Source of the DNA: Gracilibacillus kekensis
Lineage (GTDB): Bacteria; Bacillota; Bacilli; Bacillales; Amphibacillaceae
Assembly: GCF_900143085.1 (NCBI RefSeq)
Contig: NZ_FRCZ01000003.1
Coordinates: 186,001-250,000, forward strand
DNA: 64,000 nucleotides
Direction: 5' to 3'
In this document: positions 1-10,997 of the stretch, piece by piece
Position numbering within the stretch: the stretch's first letter is position 1
Layout: every line of letters begins with the position of its first letter
The notes under the pieces: generated by a model
The model's database searches: none
Seen by the model: only the letters and a program-made list of their open reading frames with translations
What the model was told of the DNA's origin: nothing
Made by a program: the position numbers and the translations under genes

Positions 1-182
1 TATTTTAGACGTGTAATCTTTATATACATAGAAATAATTATCTACATACGTTATCATTAAACTGCTTGTAATACCCTGAACGGAAATTTCAAGTGATAAC
101 AAAAAACTATGTGGAGATAAAACGGTCGATAACTCCCGTTGATTGAAGTCCCACTTTATTATTGAAAGCAAAAGCAATTATG

Positions 183-234
183 TTATAATAAGATGGTTGC
201 AATTTGCGTTCGGTCTATTATAGGATGGTATATT
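183..234 (+). promoter_or_regulatory. Putative tig promoter region with palindrome CTATTATAG
   Basis: A TTGCAA/TTGCGT-like -35 (197-209) and TATATT (229-234) could form a promoter. Between them is CGGTCTATTATAGG (211-224), which contains the perfect palindrome CTATTATAG. The same 14-mer occurs upstream of the NDH-2 gene (19356-19369), also just before a TATAYT box. An additional TTATAAT lies at 184-190. No transcription start can be fixed by eye. Confidence 0.35.
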
Positions 235-280
235 GAATGAACGTCAAATATACAAGTTATTAAGTTGGAGGGAATATAGA

Positions 281-1567
281 ATGACAGCAAAATGGGAAAA
301 GCAAGAAGGTAATGTCGGCGTACTAACGATCGAAGTTGAGGCTGACAAATTTAATAGTGCTTTAGACCAGGCCTTTAAAAAAGTGGTTAAAGAAGTTCAA
401 GTACCTGGCTTCCGTAAAGGGAAAATGCCTAGAGGAATGTTTGAAAAGCGTTTTGGTGTAGAATCATTATATCAAGATGCAGTTGACATTATTCTACCTG
501 GTGAATATACTGCCGCGGTTGAAGAGACAGGTATTGAGCCAGTTGATCAACCAGAAGTTGATATCGAGCAAATTGAAAAAGGCAAAAATCTTATCTTCAC
601 TGCAAAGGTTACAGTTAAGCCTGAAGTGAAATTAGGCGAATACAAAGGTCTAGAAGTAGAAGAACAATCTACAGAAGTAACAGATGAAGATGTCGAAGAA
701 GAAATCAAAAAACAACAAGAACAACAAGCAGAACTAGTTGTCAAAGAAGATGGCGAAATCGAAAATGGTGATACAGCTGTTATCGACTTTGAAGGCTTTG
801 TAGATGGAGAGGCTTTTGAAGGTGGTCAGGCAGAAAACCATTCATTAGAAATTGGTTCAGGTTCTTTTATTCCAGGTTTTGAAGAGCAATTAATTGGGAA
901 AAAAGCTGGAGAAGAAAATGAAGTTGATGTAACTTTCCCTGAAGAATATCACGCGGAAAACTTAGCTGGTAAAGAAGCTACGTTCAAAGTGAAAATTCAT
1001 GAAATCAAAGCAAAAGAACTTCCAGAATTGGATGATGAATTTGCGAAAGATGTAGATGAAGAAGTAGAAACGTTAGATCAATTAAAAGATAAAACAAAAA
1101 AACGTCTGCAAGAACAAAAAGAAAATGAAGCAGATGCAAGCAAGCGTGAAGATTTAATCCAACAGGCGTCAGACAATGCAGAAGTAGAAATTCCAGAAGC
1201 AATGGTACAGTCTGAACTAGATCGTATGCTTCAGGAATTTGAACAAAAGCTTCAAATGCAAGGTATGACATTGGATATGTACTTCCAATTCTCCGGTCAG
1301 GACGAAGATGCGCTTAAACAGCAAATGAAAGAAGATGCTGGTAAACGTGTAAAAACTAACTTGACATTGGAAGCAATCGCTCAAGCTGAGAATGTGGAAG
1401 TATCAGATGAAGATGTTGAAAAAGAATTAGAATCAATGGCATCTATGTACAACATGGAAATCGATCAAATCAAACAAGCACTTGGTGGAAACACTGCAGC
1501 GCTTCAAGAAGATTTGAAATTCAAAAAAGCTATTGATGTCCTTGTAGATAACAGTAAAACAAAATAA
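281..1567 (+). CDS. tig: Trigger factor, ribosome-associated chaperone and prolyl isomerase
   Basis: Trigger factor binds ribosomal protein L23 at the exit tunnel and shields nascent chains in the cytoplasm. The 428 residues have the family length and order: an N-terminal ribosome-binding domain with the tail signature GFRKGKMPR near residues 44-52, a central FKBP-type PPIase domain ([19 protein letters not shown]) and a long helical C-terminal domain. I chose the ATG at 281, which sits 7-8 nt after GGAGGGA; an upstream in-frame ATG at 233 would add 16 unconserved residues. The protein is strongly acidic (many Glu and Asp), as expected for a halotolerant host. A terminator follows, so it is probably monocistronic, as in B. 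subtilis, where clpX comes next. Identity is near certain. Confidence 0.97.
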   Translation: MTAKWEKQEGNVGVLTIEVEADKFNSALDQAFKKVVKEVQVPGFRKGKMPRGMFEKRFGVESLYQDAVDIILPGEYTAAVEETGIEPVDQPEVDIEQIEKGKNLIFTAKVTVKPEVKLGEYKGLEVEEQSTEVTDEDVEEEIKKQQEQQAELVVKEDGEIENGDTAVIDFEGFVDGEAFEGGQAENHSLEIGSGSFIPGFEEQLIGKKAGEENEVDVTFPEEYHAENLAGKEATFKVKIHEIKAKELPELDDEFAKDVDEEVETLDQLKDKTKKRLQEQKENEADASKREDLIQQASDNAEVEIPEAMVQSELDRMLQEFEQKLQMQGMTLDMYFQFSGQDEDALKQQMKEDAGKRVKTNLTLEAIAQAENVEVSDEDVEKELESMASMYNMEIDQIKQALGGNTAALQEDLKFKKAIDVLVDNSKTK

Positions 1568-1579
1568 ATCTATTAAACG

Positions 1580-1614
1580 AAAACAAGGTACACTAAATCG
1601 TGCCTTGTTTTCTC
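1580..1614 (+). terminator. Rho-independent terminator after tig
   Basis: AAACAAGG and CCTTGTTT form a stem closing over a CAC/GTG inner pair, followed by TTTTCT. It lies 13 bp after the tig stop. Confidence 0.8.
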
Positions 1615-2047
1615 TAACATAATCGAAAGTATCCTACCTACATAACTGTCCCAACTTATACATATTATAAATTCAATGCAATAGAAGGATATACATTTGG
1701 TAAGACTAACATAGATATAATATAGTGAGGCTTTAATCAAAGGATGTTTTAAGATCCCACTATCGACGAACCGTATCAGGAAGTTAGTATCTGTTTAACC
1801 TCCACTTAGCTTAAATGCTAAAGCTCGAACTTTATCGTTAAGGGTATTATGTATACTAAACCTTGATATACTTTTCTTTACGCTACGCAAAATATTTGTA
1901 ATCAAGATAAAAGACTGGTACGCTTCTAAAACGATAACGAAAAAGTGTATTACTTTTTTATTTTGAAACAATTTGATATGATTGGCTAAAGACAAACAAA
2001 ATGTTTTTCGATCATATGAAATACTTTTTGAACAAGGGGTGAATGTC
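1615..2047. other. tig-clpX intergenic region, no gene
   Basis: These 430 bp are AT-rich and carry no plausible coding sequence. The only long open frame (minus strand, 1795-2049) has no ribosome binding site. The segment 1755-1850 shares short blocks with the clpX-lon gap, including TTTAAnnTnCCACTA and TCGTTAAGGGT, and may be a decayed dispersed repeat. No CtsR or CIRCE operator was recognised. Confidence 0.4.
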
Positions 2048-3319
2048 ATGTATAAATTTAATGAAGAAAAAGGTCAATTGAAATGTTCATTCTGTGGAAA
2101 AAGCCAAGACCAGGTCCGTAAATTAGTAGCGGGACCAGGTGTTTATATATGTGATGAATGTATTGAACTTTGCACAGAAATTGTGGAAGAGGAGTTAGGA
2201 ACAGAAGAAGAAGTGGAATACAAAGATATTCCTAAACCACAAGAAATCTGTGAAATATTGGATGATTATGTGATTGGACAGAAAAAGGCGAAGAAAAACT
2301 TATCTGTTGCTGTATATAATCATTACAAGCGTATTAATTCGCCAAAATCCAAGGATGAGGTTGAATTAGCGAAAAGTAATATTGCGATGATTGGTCCAAC
2401 AGGTAGTGGTAAAACACTACTAGCACAAACACTTGCCCGAATTTTAAATGTACCGTTTGCTATTGCAGATGCAACTTCTTTGACGGAAGCAGGTTATGTA
2501 GGGGAAGATGTGGAAAATATCTTATTAAAGCTAATTCAGTCAGCTGATTATGATGTTGAAAAAGCAGAAAAGGGTATCATTTATATCGATGAAATCGATA
2601 AAGTGGCACGTAAATCTGAGAACCCATCGATTACACGTGATGTTTCTGGTGAAGGTGTACAACAAGCTTTACTGAAAATTCTTGAGGGTACAACAGCAAG
2701 TGTACCGCCTCAGGGTGGAAGAAAGCACCCACATCAAGAATTTATTCAAATTGACACAACGAATATATTATTTATTTGTGGTGGAGCATTTGATGGTATC
2801 GAACAAATCGTGAAACGTCGATTAGGTAAAAAAGTAATTGGATTTGGTGCTGACGCAGATAATCAGGAATTAGATAAAGCAGCATTACTTTCAAAAGTTC
2901 TACCTGAAGATTTATTGCGATATGGTTTAATCCCAGAATTCATCGGTCGTTTACCGGTAATCGGCAGTTTGGAACCTTTAGATGAAGAAGCATTAGTTGA
3001 GATCTTAACCAAACCAAAAAATGCATTAGTTAAACAATATAACAAATTATTCGAGATTGACGATGTCAACTTAGAATTTGAAGAAGGTGCATTAGAGGAA
3101 GTTGCCAAAAAAGCGATTGAACGTAAAACAGGCGCTCGTGGTTTAAGATCCATTTTAGAAGGTATTATGTTAGATGTAATGTTTGAATTACCATCTAGAG
3201 AAGATATTGAAAAATGTATCATTACCAAAGAAACGGTAACGGAAGAAAATGGTCGACCTAAACTTGTTCATGAAGATGGCACAGTAATCGACCTTCAATC
3301 ACCAAAAGAGAGTGCATAA
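2048..3319 (+). CDS. clpX: ATP-dependent Clp protease ATP-binding subunit ClpX
   Basis: AAA+ unfoldase that feeds tagged or misfolded proteins to the ClpP peptidase. It is 423 residues, against about 420 in B. subtilis. The N-terminal zinc-binding domain has Cys13, Cys16, Cys35 and Cys38 (CSFC...CDEC). The Walker A motif GPTGSGKT is at 116-123, followed by Walker [10 protein letters not shown] and the sensor region TGARGLRSI. The IGF-type ClpP-docking loop is visible as VIGFGAD. The start is the ATG at 2048 with AAGGGGTGAA 5-10 nt upstream. An upstream in-frame start at 1982 adds 22 residues without homology character. It ends in a perfect-palindrome terminator. In B. subtilis lonB and lonA follow; here lonB is missing. 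Confidence 0.97.
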   Translation: MYKFNEEKGQLKCSFCGKSQDQVRKLVAGPGVYICDECIELCTEIVEEELGTEEEVEYKDIPKPQEICEILDDYVIGQKKAKKNLSVAVYNHYKRINSPKSKDEVELAKSNIAMIGPTGSGKTLLAQTLARILNVPFAIADATSLTEAGYVGEDVENILLKLIQSADYDVEKAEKGIIYIDEIDKVARKSENPSITRDVSGEGVQQALLKILEGTTASVPPQGGRKHPHQEFIQIDTTNILFICGGAFDGIEQIVKRRLGKKVIGFGADADNQELDKAALLSKVLPEDLLRYGLIPEFIGRLPVIGSLEPLDEEALVEILTKPKNALVKQYNKLFEIDDVNLEFEEGALEEVAKKAIERKTGARGLRSILEGIMLDVMFELPSREDIEKCIITKETVTEENGRPKLVHEDGTVIDLQSPKESA

Positions 3320-3324
3320 ATAAT

Positions 3325-3356
3325 GAAATCCCTTGTTAATTAACAAGGGATTTTGT
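3325..3356 (+). terminator. Rho-independent terminator after clpX
   Basis: A perfect palindrome made of AAATCCCTTGTTAA and its complement TTAACAAGGGATTT, running into TTTTGT, five bases past the clpX stop. Confidence 0.85.
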
Positions 3357-3631
3357 ATGTTTCATTAGCAATCGGTAAAACTAAATGCACATCAACATAA
3401 TCGTATGAATTTATTCAGTGGAAGTTTTAAACTTCACTATATGCAACTATTATGTAAGCACTAATATTTTCGTTAAGGGTTTGACGGATGATTGCTCTGT
3501 GACAAATACTTTTAGATTTACAAAAAAACAAAACTTCTTTAAACTTATACCAATAGGTTTCAACATAACAACAATGGTACTAGGGAATTATTTTTAAATC
3601 ATCGAACTAGTAGCTTTGACGGAGGTGCCAT
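3357..3631. other. clpX-lon gap, expected lonB absent
   Basis: In B. subtilis lonB lies between clpX and lonA. Here only about 275 non-coding bp remain. The segment 3420-3490 (AGTTTTAAACTTCACTAT ... TCGTTAAGGGTTTGACGG) resembles part of the tig-clpX gap. No recognisable lonB remnant was seen in any frame. GGAGGTG at 3620-3626 is the lon ribosome binding site. Confidence 0.45.
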
Positions 3632-5965
3632 ATGACAGAATCAAAATTTATACATATACCATTATTACCTTTGCGTGGTCTAATCGTCTTTCCTGGCATG
3701 GTGATTCATTTGGATGTAGGACGAGAAAAATCAATTGAAGCGTTAGAAAAGGCAATGATGAATGATCAAACGATCTTTTTAGCAGCACAAAAAGAAAGTG
3801 CTATTGATGAGCCTAATACCGATGACATACATACAATTGGTGCAGTGGCAAAAGTAAATCAGATGCTTAAGTTACCTAATGGGACCATGAGAGTCTTAGT
3901 AGAAGGTTTGTACCGTGCGGAGATTAAGCAATTTATAAACGAAGAAAAGCAATTCTTTGTTGAAATTGAAAAAATAAATGATGTACATCAGAAGAAAGCA
4001 GAAGAAGATGCATTGATGCGTACTTTATTAGATCAATTTGAACATTTCACTAAAATTTCAAAGAAAGTTAGTAAAGAAACTTTAGCAACAGTAACTGATA
4101 TTGAAGAACCAAGCCGGTTTGCTGATGTAGTAGCATCTCATATCACACTAAAAATGTCTGATAAGCAAGAAATACTAGAAACAAAAAATGTAAAAAAACG
4201 TCTCAAGAAATTATTGGATATAATCTCAAACGAAAAAGAAGTATTGGAATTAGAAAGAAAAATTGGTCAGCGTGTAAAAAAATCAATGGAAGAAACACAA
4301 AAAGAGTATTATTTACGTGAACAAATGAAAGCCATACAAAAAGAATTAGGTGATAAGGATGGTAAGACAGGAGAGCTTGCTGCCTTACGGAAAAAATTAC
4401 AGGAAAAAGAATTCCCAGATCGAATTGTAGAGCTCGTAGAAAAAGAACTTAACCGATATGAACGTGTTCCTCAAAGCTCTGCTGAAAGTTCAGTGATTCG
4501 AAATTATATTGATTGGGTACTTGCTTTACCGTGGACGGAAGAAACAGAAGATAATTTAGATATTAATCATGCAGAAAATATTTTAGATGAAGATCATTAT
4601 GGTTTAGATAAAGTAAAAGAACGAGTGCTGGAGTATCTTGCTGTTCAACAGTTAACTAATTCTTTAAAGGGACCAATTCTTTGTTTAGTCGGACCTCCTG
4701 GGGTAGGGAAAACTTCTTTGGCAAAATCGGTTGCAAGAGCGATCAATAGAAGTTTTGTAAGAATTTCATTAGGTGGTGTTCGCGATGAAGCTGAAATTCG
4801 TGGTCACCGTCGTACGTATATTGGTGCATTACCAGGTCGTATTGTGCAGGGTATGAAAACAGCAGAAACAGTTAATCCAGTTTTCTTATTAGATGAAATT
4901 GATAAAATGTCCAATGATTTTAGAGGGGATCCATCTTCTGCAATGTTAGAAGTATTGGATCCGGAACAAAATAATTCCTTTAGTGATCATTATTTAGAAG
5001 AAACATATGACCTTTCCAAAGTAATGTTTATTGCAACAGCCAACAACCTGGCAACTGTTCCACGACCATTGTTAGACCGGATGGAAGTAATATCTATAGC
5101 AGGTTATACAGAATTGGAAAAATTACACATCGCGAAACAGCATTTGATACCGAAGCAATTGAAAGAAAATGGCCTTAAAAAAGGTCACTTACAAATTCGT
5201 GATGATGCATTATTAAAATTGATACGAATGTATACTAGAGAAGCAGGTGTACGTGGATTGGAGCGACAACTAGCATCGATCTGCAGAAAAGCAGCTAAAA
5301 TTATTGTTTCAAAAGAAAAACAGCGTGTCATCGTAACAGAAAAACAATTAGAAAGCCTATTAGGTAAACCAAAATTTCGTTATGGTATTATGGAAGCAGA
5401 GCATCAAATAGGCGCTGCAACTGGCCTAGCTTATACGGCAGCTGGCGGAGACATTTTATCTATAGAAGTAAGTTTATCTAAGGGTAAGGGTAAATTAACA
5501 TTAACAGGTAAATTAGGAGATGTCATGAAAGAGTCGGCTCAGGCAGCTTTTAGTTATATTCGATCAAGAGCAGACAAATTGAAAATTGATCCTAATTTTA
5601 ATGAAAAGTACGATATTCATATCCATGTTCCCGAAGGTGCAACACCAAAAGATGGTCCATCTGCTGGTATTACGATGGCAACCGCTCTAGTATCAGCATT
5701 AACAGGACGTGCGGTAAGGAAAGAAGTTGGAATGACTGGGGAAATTACCTTAAGGGGAAGAGTGCTGCCAATTGGTGGTTTAAAAGAAAAATCATTAAGC
5801 GCCCACCGAGCAGGTATTACAACAATTATTATCCCGGCTGAAAATGAAAAAGATTTGGAAGACATTCCAGAGAGTGTACGTGAAGGCTTAACGTTTATAC
5901 CTGTCGATCATTTAGATGCAGTTTTAGAGTATGCGCTATTGGAGGAGAAACATGAAAGTCAATAA
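3632..5965 (+). CDS. lon: ATP-dependent protease Lon (LonA)
   Basis: Cytoplasmic AAA+ serine protease that degrades misfolded and regulatory proteins. At 777 residues it has the LonA length. Domains in order are the N-terminal LAN/PUA-like substrate domain ([14 protein letters not shown] near the start), a coiled coil, the AAA+ module with Walker A GPPGVGKT at about 354-361 and Walker [10 protein letters not shown], and the protease domain with the catalytic dyad Ser677 (KDGPSAG) and Lys720 (GGLKEK). The ATG at 3632 follows GGAGGTG. Its last codons overlap the start of ysxC by 14 bp, so the two are co-transcribed and probably translationally coupled. No membrane segment marks it as LonB, so it is the LonA paralogue. 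Confidence 0.97.
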   Translation: MTESKFIHIPLLPLRGLIVFPGMVIHLDVGREKSIEALEKAMMNDQTIFLAAQKESAIDEPNTDDIHTIGAVAKVNQMLKLPNGTMRVLVEGLYRAEIKQFINEEKQFFVEIEKINDVHQKKAEEDALMRTLLDQFEHFTKISKKVSKETLATVTDIEEPSRFADVVASHITLKMSDKQEILETKNVKKRLKKLLDIISNEKEVLELERKIGQRVKKSMEETQKEYYLREQMKAIQKELGDKDGKTGELAALRKKLQEKEFPDRIVELVEKELNRYERVPQSSAESSVIRNYIDWVLALPWTEETEDNLDINHAENILDEDHYGLDKVKERVLEYLAVQQLTNSLKGPILCLVGPPGVGKTSLAKSVARAINRSFVRISLGGVRDEAEIRGHRRTYIGALPGRIVQGMKTAETVNPVFLLDEIDKMSNDFRGDPSSAMLEVLDPEQNNSFSDHYLEETYDLSKVMFIATANNLATVPRPLLDRMEVISIAGYTELEKLHIAKQHLIPKQLKENGLKKGHLQIRDDALLKLIRMYTREAGVRGLERQLASICRKAAKIIVSKEKQRVIVTEKQLESLLGKPKFRYGIMEAEHQIGAATGLAYTAAGGDILSIEVSLSKGKGKLTLTGKLGDVMKESAQAAFSYIRSRADKLKIDPNFNEKYDIHIHVPEGATPKDGPSAGITMATALVSALTGRAVRKEVGMTGEITLRGRVLPIGGLKEKSLSAHRAGITTIIIPAENEKDLEDIPESVREGLTFIPVDHLDAVLEYALLEEKHESQ

Positions 5966-6536
5966 AGCAGAGATCGTCATAAGTGCTGTTTCCGAGAAGC
6001 AATACCCAAATAACAGGTGGCCTGAAATTGCTTTGGCAGGACGATCAAATGTCGGGAAATCTTCATTTATTAATAAGCTGATAAATCGAAAAAACTTAGC
6101 TCGTACGTCTTCTAAACCTGGAAAAACACAAACATTGAATTTTTATACTATCAATGATGCTTTCTATTTCGTGGATGTTCCAGGCTATGGTTATGCGAAA
6201 GTATCTAAAAAAGAGCGAGAAAAATGGGGCGAAATGATGGAAGAGTATTTTTCTCTGCGTGATACTTTGCGTCTAACGGTCTTAATTGTAGATATACGCC
6301 ATAAACCAACAGAAGACGATCGGATGATGTATGATTTTTTGAAGCATTTTGAAATACCTGTTTTGGTTATTGCTACTAAATTAGACAAAATACCGAAAAA
6401 TAAAAAAGATACCCATTTGAAACGTGTGATTAAGACACTTGAAATGGATCCAAACGATGCAGTTATCCCTTTTTCAGCAGAGACGAGTGAAGGAAAAGAA
6501 GAAGCATGGCGTTATTTAAGTAACTATTTAAAATGA
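5952..6536 (+). CDS. ysxC: Ribosome biogenesis GTPase YsxC/EngB
   Basis: Essential TrmE-Era-EngA-YihA family GTPase for late 50S subunit assembly. The 194 residues match the family. The G1 motif GRSNVGKSS spans residues 30-38, G2 carries T in [10 protein letters not shown]3 is DVPGYG, G4 is TKLD and G5 lies near SAE. The start is the ATG at 5952 after GGAGGAGAAAC; an ATG at 5931 lies inside lon and has no site. It overlaps lon by 14 bp, as in B. subtilis. A strong terminator follows, then a copy of the dispersed repeat element. Confidence 0.96.
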   Translation: MKVNKAEIVISAVSEKQYPNNRWPEIALAGRSNVGKSSFINKLINRKNLARTSSKPGKTQTLNFYTINDAFYFVDVPGYGYAKVSKKEREKWGEMMEEYFSLRDTLRLTVLIVDIRHKPTEDDRMMYDFLKHFEIPVLVIATKLDKIPKNKKDTHLKRVIKTLEMDPNDAVIPFSAETSEGKEEAWRYLSNYLK

Positions 6537-6549
6537 GACACTAGTAAAA

Positions 6550-6589
6550 TAAAGGGTACCAACAATTAAAGTTGGTACCCTTTATTTAA
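6550..6589 (+). terminator. Rho-independent terminator after ysxC
   Basis: A 13-bp stem AAAGGGTACCAAC / GTTGGTACCCTTT with loop AATTAAA, followed by TATTT. Repeat copy A begins about 20 bp downstream. Confidence 0.88.
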
Positions 6590-6610
6590 TAGTCGAAAAA
6601 GTTCGGATAA

Positions 6611-7099
6611 AAACTAAACTGCGAAGTAAGAGTCGAGATAATTTTGAAATAATTTGTCTATTAGTTATCCGCTCCGGCTGCCCACTTCCCTTTCCGTGGG
6701 GTTTTCCCTTCAGCTAACTTTTTCAAGAATAGACCGCTTGAAAAAGTGGATCTTCAGGTAAAACATTCCCACAGGAGTGAAAGTGGGCGGCCTACGCTAT
6801 AATTAGGTTCTACAACGGTTTTACCAGTTATAAACTTGGCCTTTCTAGAAATGACGAGATAGTAGTCATTATTTTTAACTCTTGCATTCACTGTAGAATT
6901 TTATCTAGCGCATGCGTCCACTTCGACTCCGGGGGGATTAGCATGATCTGAAGATCCACTTTGGAAAGTGTTTTTCTTTTCAAAGTTAGCTGAAGAGCAT
7001 GCCCCTGGAAAGCGAAGTGGGCAAGCCGTAGCGGCTGTTACGCACATACTTTCATTCAAAATTACCACTCTGCTTATTGCGCAGTTTGTTTGTGTCTAA
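6611..7099 (+). repeat. Composite inverted-repeat element, copy A (subfamily 1)
   Basis: A 489-bp non-coding element. Its ends are related inverted repeats: AAACTAAACTGCGAAGTAAG at the left and, reversed, ACAAACTGCGCAATAAG at the right, each followed inwards by TAATTTTGAA. Inside are two homologous imperfect palindromes in opposite orientation: module 1 at 6669-6797 (arms CCGCTCCGGCTGCCCACTT and AAGTGGGCGGCCTACGC, inner stem CTTTTTCAAG/CTTGAAAAAG) and module 2 at 6908-7034. Both modules carry CAGCTAACTTT on one inner arm and AAAGTGGATCTTCAG on the other. A linker of about 110 bp joins them. It lies between the convergent ysxC and the membrane protein gene. Confidence 0.8.
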
Positions 7100-7128
7100 G
7101 GTAGAGAGTAGCGCTATGGTAGCATAGT

Positions 7129-7608
7129 TTATTTCTTTTTCAAGAGCAGATAGACACCTAAACCTATTAAAAGCACTGGCCAAAATCGTTCGATCCAATA
7201 CATTATTTGATTAATCCAACCGAACCATCCAGGCTGATTCTCGACAAAGATGGCAAAAATAGAAATGATTAATAAAATAATACCAGGTATACTACCTTTT
7301 TTAGTTTTAATGGCACGGATTAAAAATGCGATCGCAACAATAAAGGTATACATTCCCCAATGGTCAATCCAAAATGAATAATGGGTTAACCCATGAAAAT
7401 GAATCCCCAATCCGAGTAAAACTACTCCAGGGAAAACGTTTTTGAAATCTTTAGAAGAAAATGAATATATTAAAAACGCCGCCCCAATTAATATTAACAA
7501 GGTGGGCCATGAATAAAAATCAGTTAAAATTGGTAATCGTAATTCTCTCAGTAAAAAGAATAGTCCAATTCCAATTAATAAGAAGGCGACAAGACCATTT
7601 TTTTTCAA
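7129..7608 (-). CDS. Multi-pass membrane protein of unknown function (LiaF-like/DUF5668-type)
   Basis: I do not recognise a specific function. The 159 residues begin MKKNGLVAFLLIGIGLFFLLREL and contain about six hydrophobic segments arranged as three pairs, ending WPVLLIGLGVYLLLKKK. This repeated LLIGLG...LL pattern is typical of the small membrane region found in LiaF-like and DUF5668 proteins. I chose the TTG at 7608, because AGGAGTG lies 7-8 nt upstream; an in-frame ATG at 7704 would add 32 hydrophilic residues without a site. It is transcribed alone, towards ysxC and repeat copy A, and divergently from hemA. Whether it senses envelope stress, as LiaF does, is conjecture. Confidence 0.75.
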   Translation of the reverse strand: MKKNGLVAFLLIGIGLFFLLRELRLPILTDFYSWPTLLILIGAAFLIYSFSSKDFKNVFPGVVLLGLGIHFHGLTHYSFWIDHWGMYTFIVAIAFLIRAIKTKKGSIPGIILLIISIFAIFVENQPGWFGWINQIMYWIERFWPVLLIGLGVYLLLKKK

Positions 7609-7784
7609 AATAAACACTCCTAGATTAAAATAATTATTAATTGAGACTAATTTTCTTGATAAATGATATTGATTATGATAAAGTACAATAGAACTAATTA
7701 TCAAAAAGACATCAATTTATATTTTACCATAGATGATTTAATAACTGTTCATAAAATCATCACTATTTAATTTTTAAAACGTGT

Positions 7785-7790
7785 TATAAT
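7785..7790 (+). promoter_or_regulatory. -10 box of the hem operon promoter
   Basis: TATAAT preceded by T (TTATAAT), 46 bp before the hemA start. No convincing -35 was found at 16-18 bp, so only the -10 is offered. Confidence 0.4.
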
Positions 7791-7835
7791 AACAAATATA
7801 GGTGTTAGGCTTTTGCTTTTTTGGGGGTAGATATT

Positions 7836-9203
7836 GTGCATATTTTAACAGCAGGTATAAATTATAAAACAGCGCCTGTAGAAGTTCGTGAAATGCTTGC
7901 ATTCCAAGAAGATACATTAATGGAGGCAATGACAGAACTCAATAGCAGAAAAAGTATTTTAGAGAATGTCATTATTTCTACTTGTAATCGTACGGAAGTA
8001 TATGCGGTCGTCGATCAACTTCACACAGGCAGATATTTTATTAAGCAATTTTTAGCAGATTGGTTCGGAATAGAAAAAGAAGAATTTGTACCTCACATTA
8101 TCATCTATGAAAATGAAGCAGCGATAGAGCATCTGTTTCGCTTGAGTTGTGGATTAGAATCAATGGTCATGGGGGAAACGCAAATTCTTGGCCAAGTGAA
8201 ACAAACTTTCTTGACAGCTCAGCAGCATAAACTGACTGGCACTATTTTCAATGAATTATTTAAACAAGCGATAACGATCGGTAAAAGAAGTCAGCGTGAA
8301 ACAATGATCGGTGAAAATGCAGTATCTGTAAGCTATGCAGCAGTAGAGTTAGCAAAAAAAATCTTTACAAAACTAAATGAGAAGCATATCGTTGTTATCG
8401 GTGCTGGAAAAATGGGTGAACTGGCTGCGAAGAACCTATATGGTTCCGGTGCAGAAAAAGTAACGGTTGTTAACCGTACGTTGGAAAAAGCTGAACAACT
8501 AGCCACTCAATTTCAAGGGACGGCAAGATCTACAGAAGAATTGGAAGAAACGTTAACAGAAGCAGATATTGTTATCAGTTCTACAGGTGCAAATGATTAT
8601 ATTATTACAAAAGATTTATATCAGCGTGTGGAAAGAAAACGTAAAGGACGCCCCTTATTTCTAGTGGATATTGCGGTTCCTCGTGATCTTGATCCATCAC
8701 TAGACACTGTAGAAAATGTTTTCTTATATGATATAGATGATTTGCAAAATGTAGTGGATGCCAACCTTGAAGTGCGTAAAGAGGCTGCAGAAGTAATTGA
8801 ATTATGGATTGAAGAAGAAATTGTAGCATTTAATGCTTGGCTAAGAACCTTGGGTGTTGTTCCTGTGATTACAGCACTTCGTGACCAAGCGTTATCGATT
8901 CAACAAGAAACAATGAAAAGTATTGAACGTAAAATGCCAAATTTAACAGAACGTGAACGAAAAGTATTAAATAAACATACGAAGAGTATTGTTAATCAAA
9001 TGTTAAAGCAACCGATTCTTCAGGCAAAAGAACTTGCAGGTCAAAAGGATGCTGATGAAGCATTGCAACTGTTCATGCAAATCTTTAATATCGAAGATCG
9101 AGTAGAGGAAGAATCACAGAAGACTGGTGAGAATAAAGTGATTACTTTGGAACAAACCAAGGAGAAAGTCTTACAAAAACTACAAAATGTGTCCACACAT
9201 TAA
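7836..9203 (+). CDS. hemA: Glutamyl-tRNA reductase
   Basis: Catalyses NADPH-dependent reduction of glutamyl-tRNA(Glu) to glutamate-1-semialdehyde, the first committed step of C5 haem synthesis. It has 455 residues. The catalytic Cys50 lies in STCNRTEVY, the shikimate-dehydrogenase-like NADPH site is [16 protein letters not shown], and the C-terminal dimerisation helices are present. The GTG at 7836 is 7 nt after GGGGGT and gives the conserved start [19 protein letters not shown]; a TTG at 7821 lies within the Shine-Dalgarno region. It heads hemA-hemX-hemC-hemD-hemB-hemL, all in the same direction with short gaps. HemX is known in B. subtilis to lower HemA levels. Confidence 0.96.
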   Translation: MHILTAGINYKTAPVEVREMLAFQEDTLMEAMTELNSRKSILENVIISTCNRTEVYAVVDQLHTGRYFIKQFLADWFGIEKEEFVPHIIIYENEAAIEHLFRLSCGLESMVMGETQILGQVKQTFLTAQQHKLTGTIFNELFKQAITIGKRSQRETMIGENAVSVSYAAVELAKKIFTKLNEKHIVVIGAGKMGELAAKNLYGSGAEKVTVVNRTLEKAEQLATQFQGTARSTEELEETLTEADIVISSTGANDYIITKDLYQRVERKRKGRPLFLVDIAVPRDLDPSLDTVENVFLYDIDDLQNVVDANLEVRKEAAEVIELWIEEEIVAFNAWLRTLGVVPVITALRDQALSIQQETMKSIERKMPNLTERERKVLNKHTKSIVNQMLKQPILQAKELAGQKDADEALQLFMQIFNIEDRVEEESQKTGENKVITLEQTKEKVLQKLQNVSTH

Positions 9204-9221
9204 TTGGGTGGTTTTCCCTTT

Positions 9222-10040
9222 ATGTTAGAAGAAAGAATTTTACACGAGGGTATGTTATTACTCTATGGTTTAACTGTTATCTTTTATTTTATAGATTTTC
9301 TCTACCATAACCAGAAAGCGAACAGAATCGCTTTCTGGTTGCTTGCAATGGTTTGGGTTATTCAAACCATTTTTTTATTAACAGAAATATGGCATTCCGC
9401 TAGTTTGCCAATCCAATCATTTAACGATGGGCTGTATATCTATACGTGGATCATTATCACGTTTTCGTTAGTAGTCCATCTTTTTTTTCGCCAAGAATTT
9501 TTTATGTTTTTTATAAGTGTATTTGGTTTTTTTGTAATGATCATTCATACGTTACAATCGATAAAATTAAGCGATTCTACGCAAATTCCCGTTATGCTAA
9601 ATGAAATGCTTTTTGCACATATAGTGTTGGCATTAATCTCTTATGGATTGTTTACGATTTCTTTTATTTTTGCATGCTTATATTTTATGCAATATCAATT
9701 ATTAAAAAAGAAAAAAGGGTATAAATGGTTGAGAAGATTCCAAGACTTAGAAGGATTGGAAAAACGGGCCTTCCAATTAATTGTTCTTGCCGAACCAATG
9801 CTGTTATTGTCCATCATATTAGGGGTTGTATGGGCCTATATGACAGGCACCGAGTTTTATTGGGGAGATAGTAAAACGATAGGTTCAATTTTTGTGTTCA
9901 GTGTTTATGCGTTTTATTTGTTTATGCGAATACAACAACAATTTCGAGGAAAATTGATTTTAACATGGAATATCATTGCTTTTTTAATATTGTTGATTAA
10001 CTTTTTCTTATTTAATAGCTTATCAAATTTTCATATGTAA
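9222..10040 (+). CDS. hemX: HemX, cytochrome c assembly-like membrane protein
   Basis: Integral membrane protein with about eight hydrophobic segments; in B. subtilis it negatively affects the cellular concentration of HemA. It is 272 residues against 276 in B. subtilis. It belongs to the CcsA/ResC-like haem-handling superfamily, with the tryptophan-rich segment GVVWAYMTGTEFYWGDSK near residues 206-223 typical of that fold. The ATG at 9222 is preceded by GGGTGG; a TTG at 9204 directly after the hemA stop is an alternative start. The 18-bp gap to hemA implies co-transcription. Function in this host is inferred from position and length. Confidence 0.9.
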   Translation: MLEERILHEGMLLLYGLTVIFYFIDFLYHNQKANRIAFWLLAMVWVIQTIFLLTEIWHSASLPIQSFNDGLYIYTWIIITFSLVVHLFFRQEFFMFFISVFGFFVMIIHTLQSIKLSDSTQIPVMLNEMLFAHIVLALISYGLFTISFIFACLYFMQYQLLKKKKGYKWLRRFQDLEGLEKRAFQLIVLAEPMLLLSIILGVVWAYMTGTEFYWGDSKTIGSIFVFSVYAFYLFMRIQQQFRGKLILTWNIIAFLILLINFFLFNSLSNFHM

Positions 10041-10064
10041 TAAAACAAGGAGGAGGCAACAAAA

Positions 10065-10997
10065 GTGCGCAAAATTGTTGTAGGATCTAGAAGAAGTAAC
10101 TTAGCCATTACTCAATCTGAGTGGGTGATTGAACAATTAAAAAAACATGCGGGAGATAAATTTGACTTCGAGATTAAGAAAATCGTCACAAAAGGTGATC
10201 AGATCTTAAATGTTACTTTATCTAAAGTAGGTGGAAAAGGTTTATTTGTAAAAGAAATCGAAAAAGCGATGTATGACAAAGAGATTGATTTTGCTGTACA
10301 TAGTATGAAAGACATGCCAGCTGTTATGCCTGAAGGGCTCGTAATAGGTGCTATTCCAGAAAGAGAAGACCACCGTGATGCTTTTATCTCGAATGATCAT
10401 GTTCGTTTAGAAGATCTACCGAGCGGTGCTATAGTGGGTACTAGTAGTCTGCGTAGAGGTTCTCAAATATTAGCAGAGCGACCGGACCTTAAGATTCAAT
10501 GGATTCGAGGTAATATTGAAACGAGAATGCGTAAATTAAAAGAAGAAAATTTTGATGCCATTATCCTTGCTGCAGCAGGTTTAAAACGAATGAAATGGAA
10601 CGAAGATATTGTAACTCAATTTCTAGAGCCAGATGTTTGTGTTCCTGCTGTGGGGCAAGGCGCATTAGCGATTGAATGTCGTGAAGATGATCGTGAACTT
10701 CTAGAACTTTTGGAAAAAATTAAGGACACATATACCGAAAAAACGGTAACAGCGGAAAGAACATTTTTACATTTACTAAATGGTGGATGCTCGGTACCTA
10801 TCGGTGGTTATGCTTATTTAAATGGAGAAGATGTTGTTTTAACAGCACTTGTAGCAAGTAGTGACGGAAAAACCGTTCTAAAAGAAGTGGCTAAAGGTAG
10901 AAACCCTGAAGAAGTTGGAAAAACGGCTGCTGAGCGTCTTCAGGAAAGAGGCGCCCAAAAATTAGTCGATGAAGCAATTGAGGAGAACCAAGAATGA
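10065..10997 (+). CDS. hemC: Hydroxymethylbilane synthase (porphobilinogen deaminase)
   Basis: Polymerises four porphobilinogen molecules to hydroxymethylbilane in the cytoplasm. It has 310 residues. Visible signatures are [12 protein letters not shown] at the N-terminus, [21 protein letters not shown] and the dipyrromethane-cofactor Cys242 in [13 protein letters not shown]. The GTG start follows a very strong AAGGAGGAGG site. The stop overlaps the hemD start (ATGA), indicating translational coupling. Confidence 0.97.
   Translation: MRKIVVGSRRSNLAITQSEWVIEQLKKHAGDKFDFEIKKIVTKGDQILNVTLSKVGGKGLFVKEIEKAMYDKEIDFAVHSMKDMPAVMPEGLVIGAIPEREDHRDAFISNDHVRLEDLPSGAIVGTSSLRRGSQILAERPDLKIQWIRGNIETRMRKLKEENFDAIILAAAGLKRMKWNEDIVTQFLEPDVCVPAVGQGALAIECREDDRELLELLEKIKDTYTEKTVTAERTFLHLLNGGCSVPIGGYAYLNGEDVVLTALVASSDGKTVLKEVAKGRNPEEVGKTAAERLQERGAQKLVDEAIEENQE

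Noticed and set aside
1795-2049. 84-codon minus-strand open frame between tig and clpX
   Set aside because: No ribosome binding site, no recognisable domain, and it overlaps the clpX start; treated as chance.
1568-3631. CtsR or CIRCE heat-shock operators near clpX and lon
   Set aside because: No GGTCAAA tandem repeats or CIRCE inverted repeat were found in the upstream regions.
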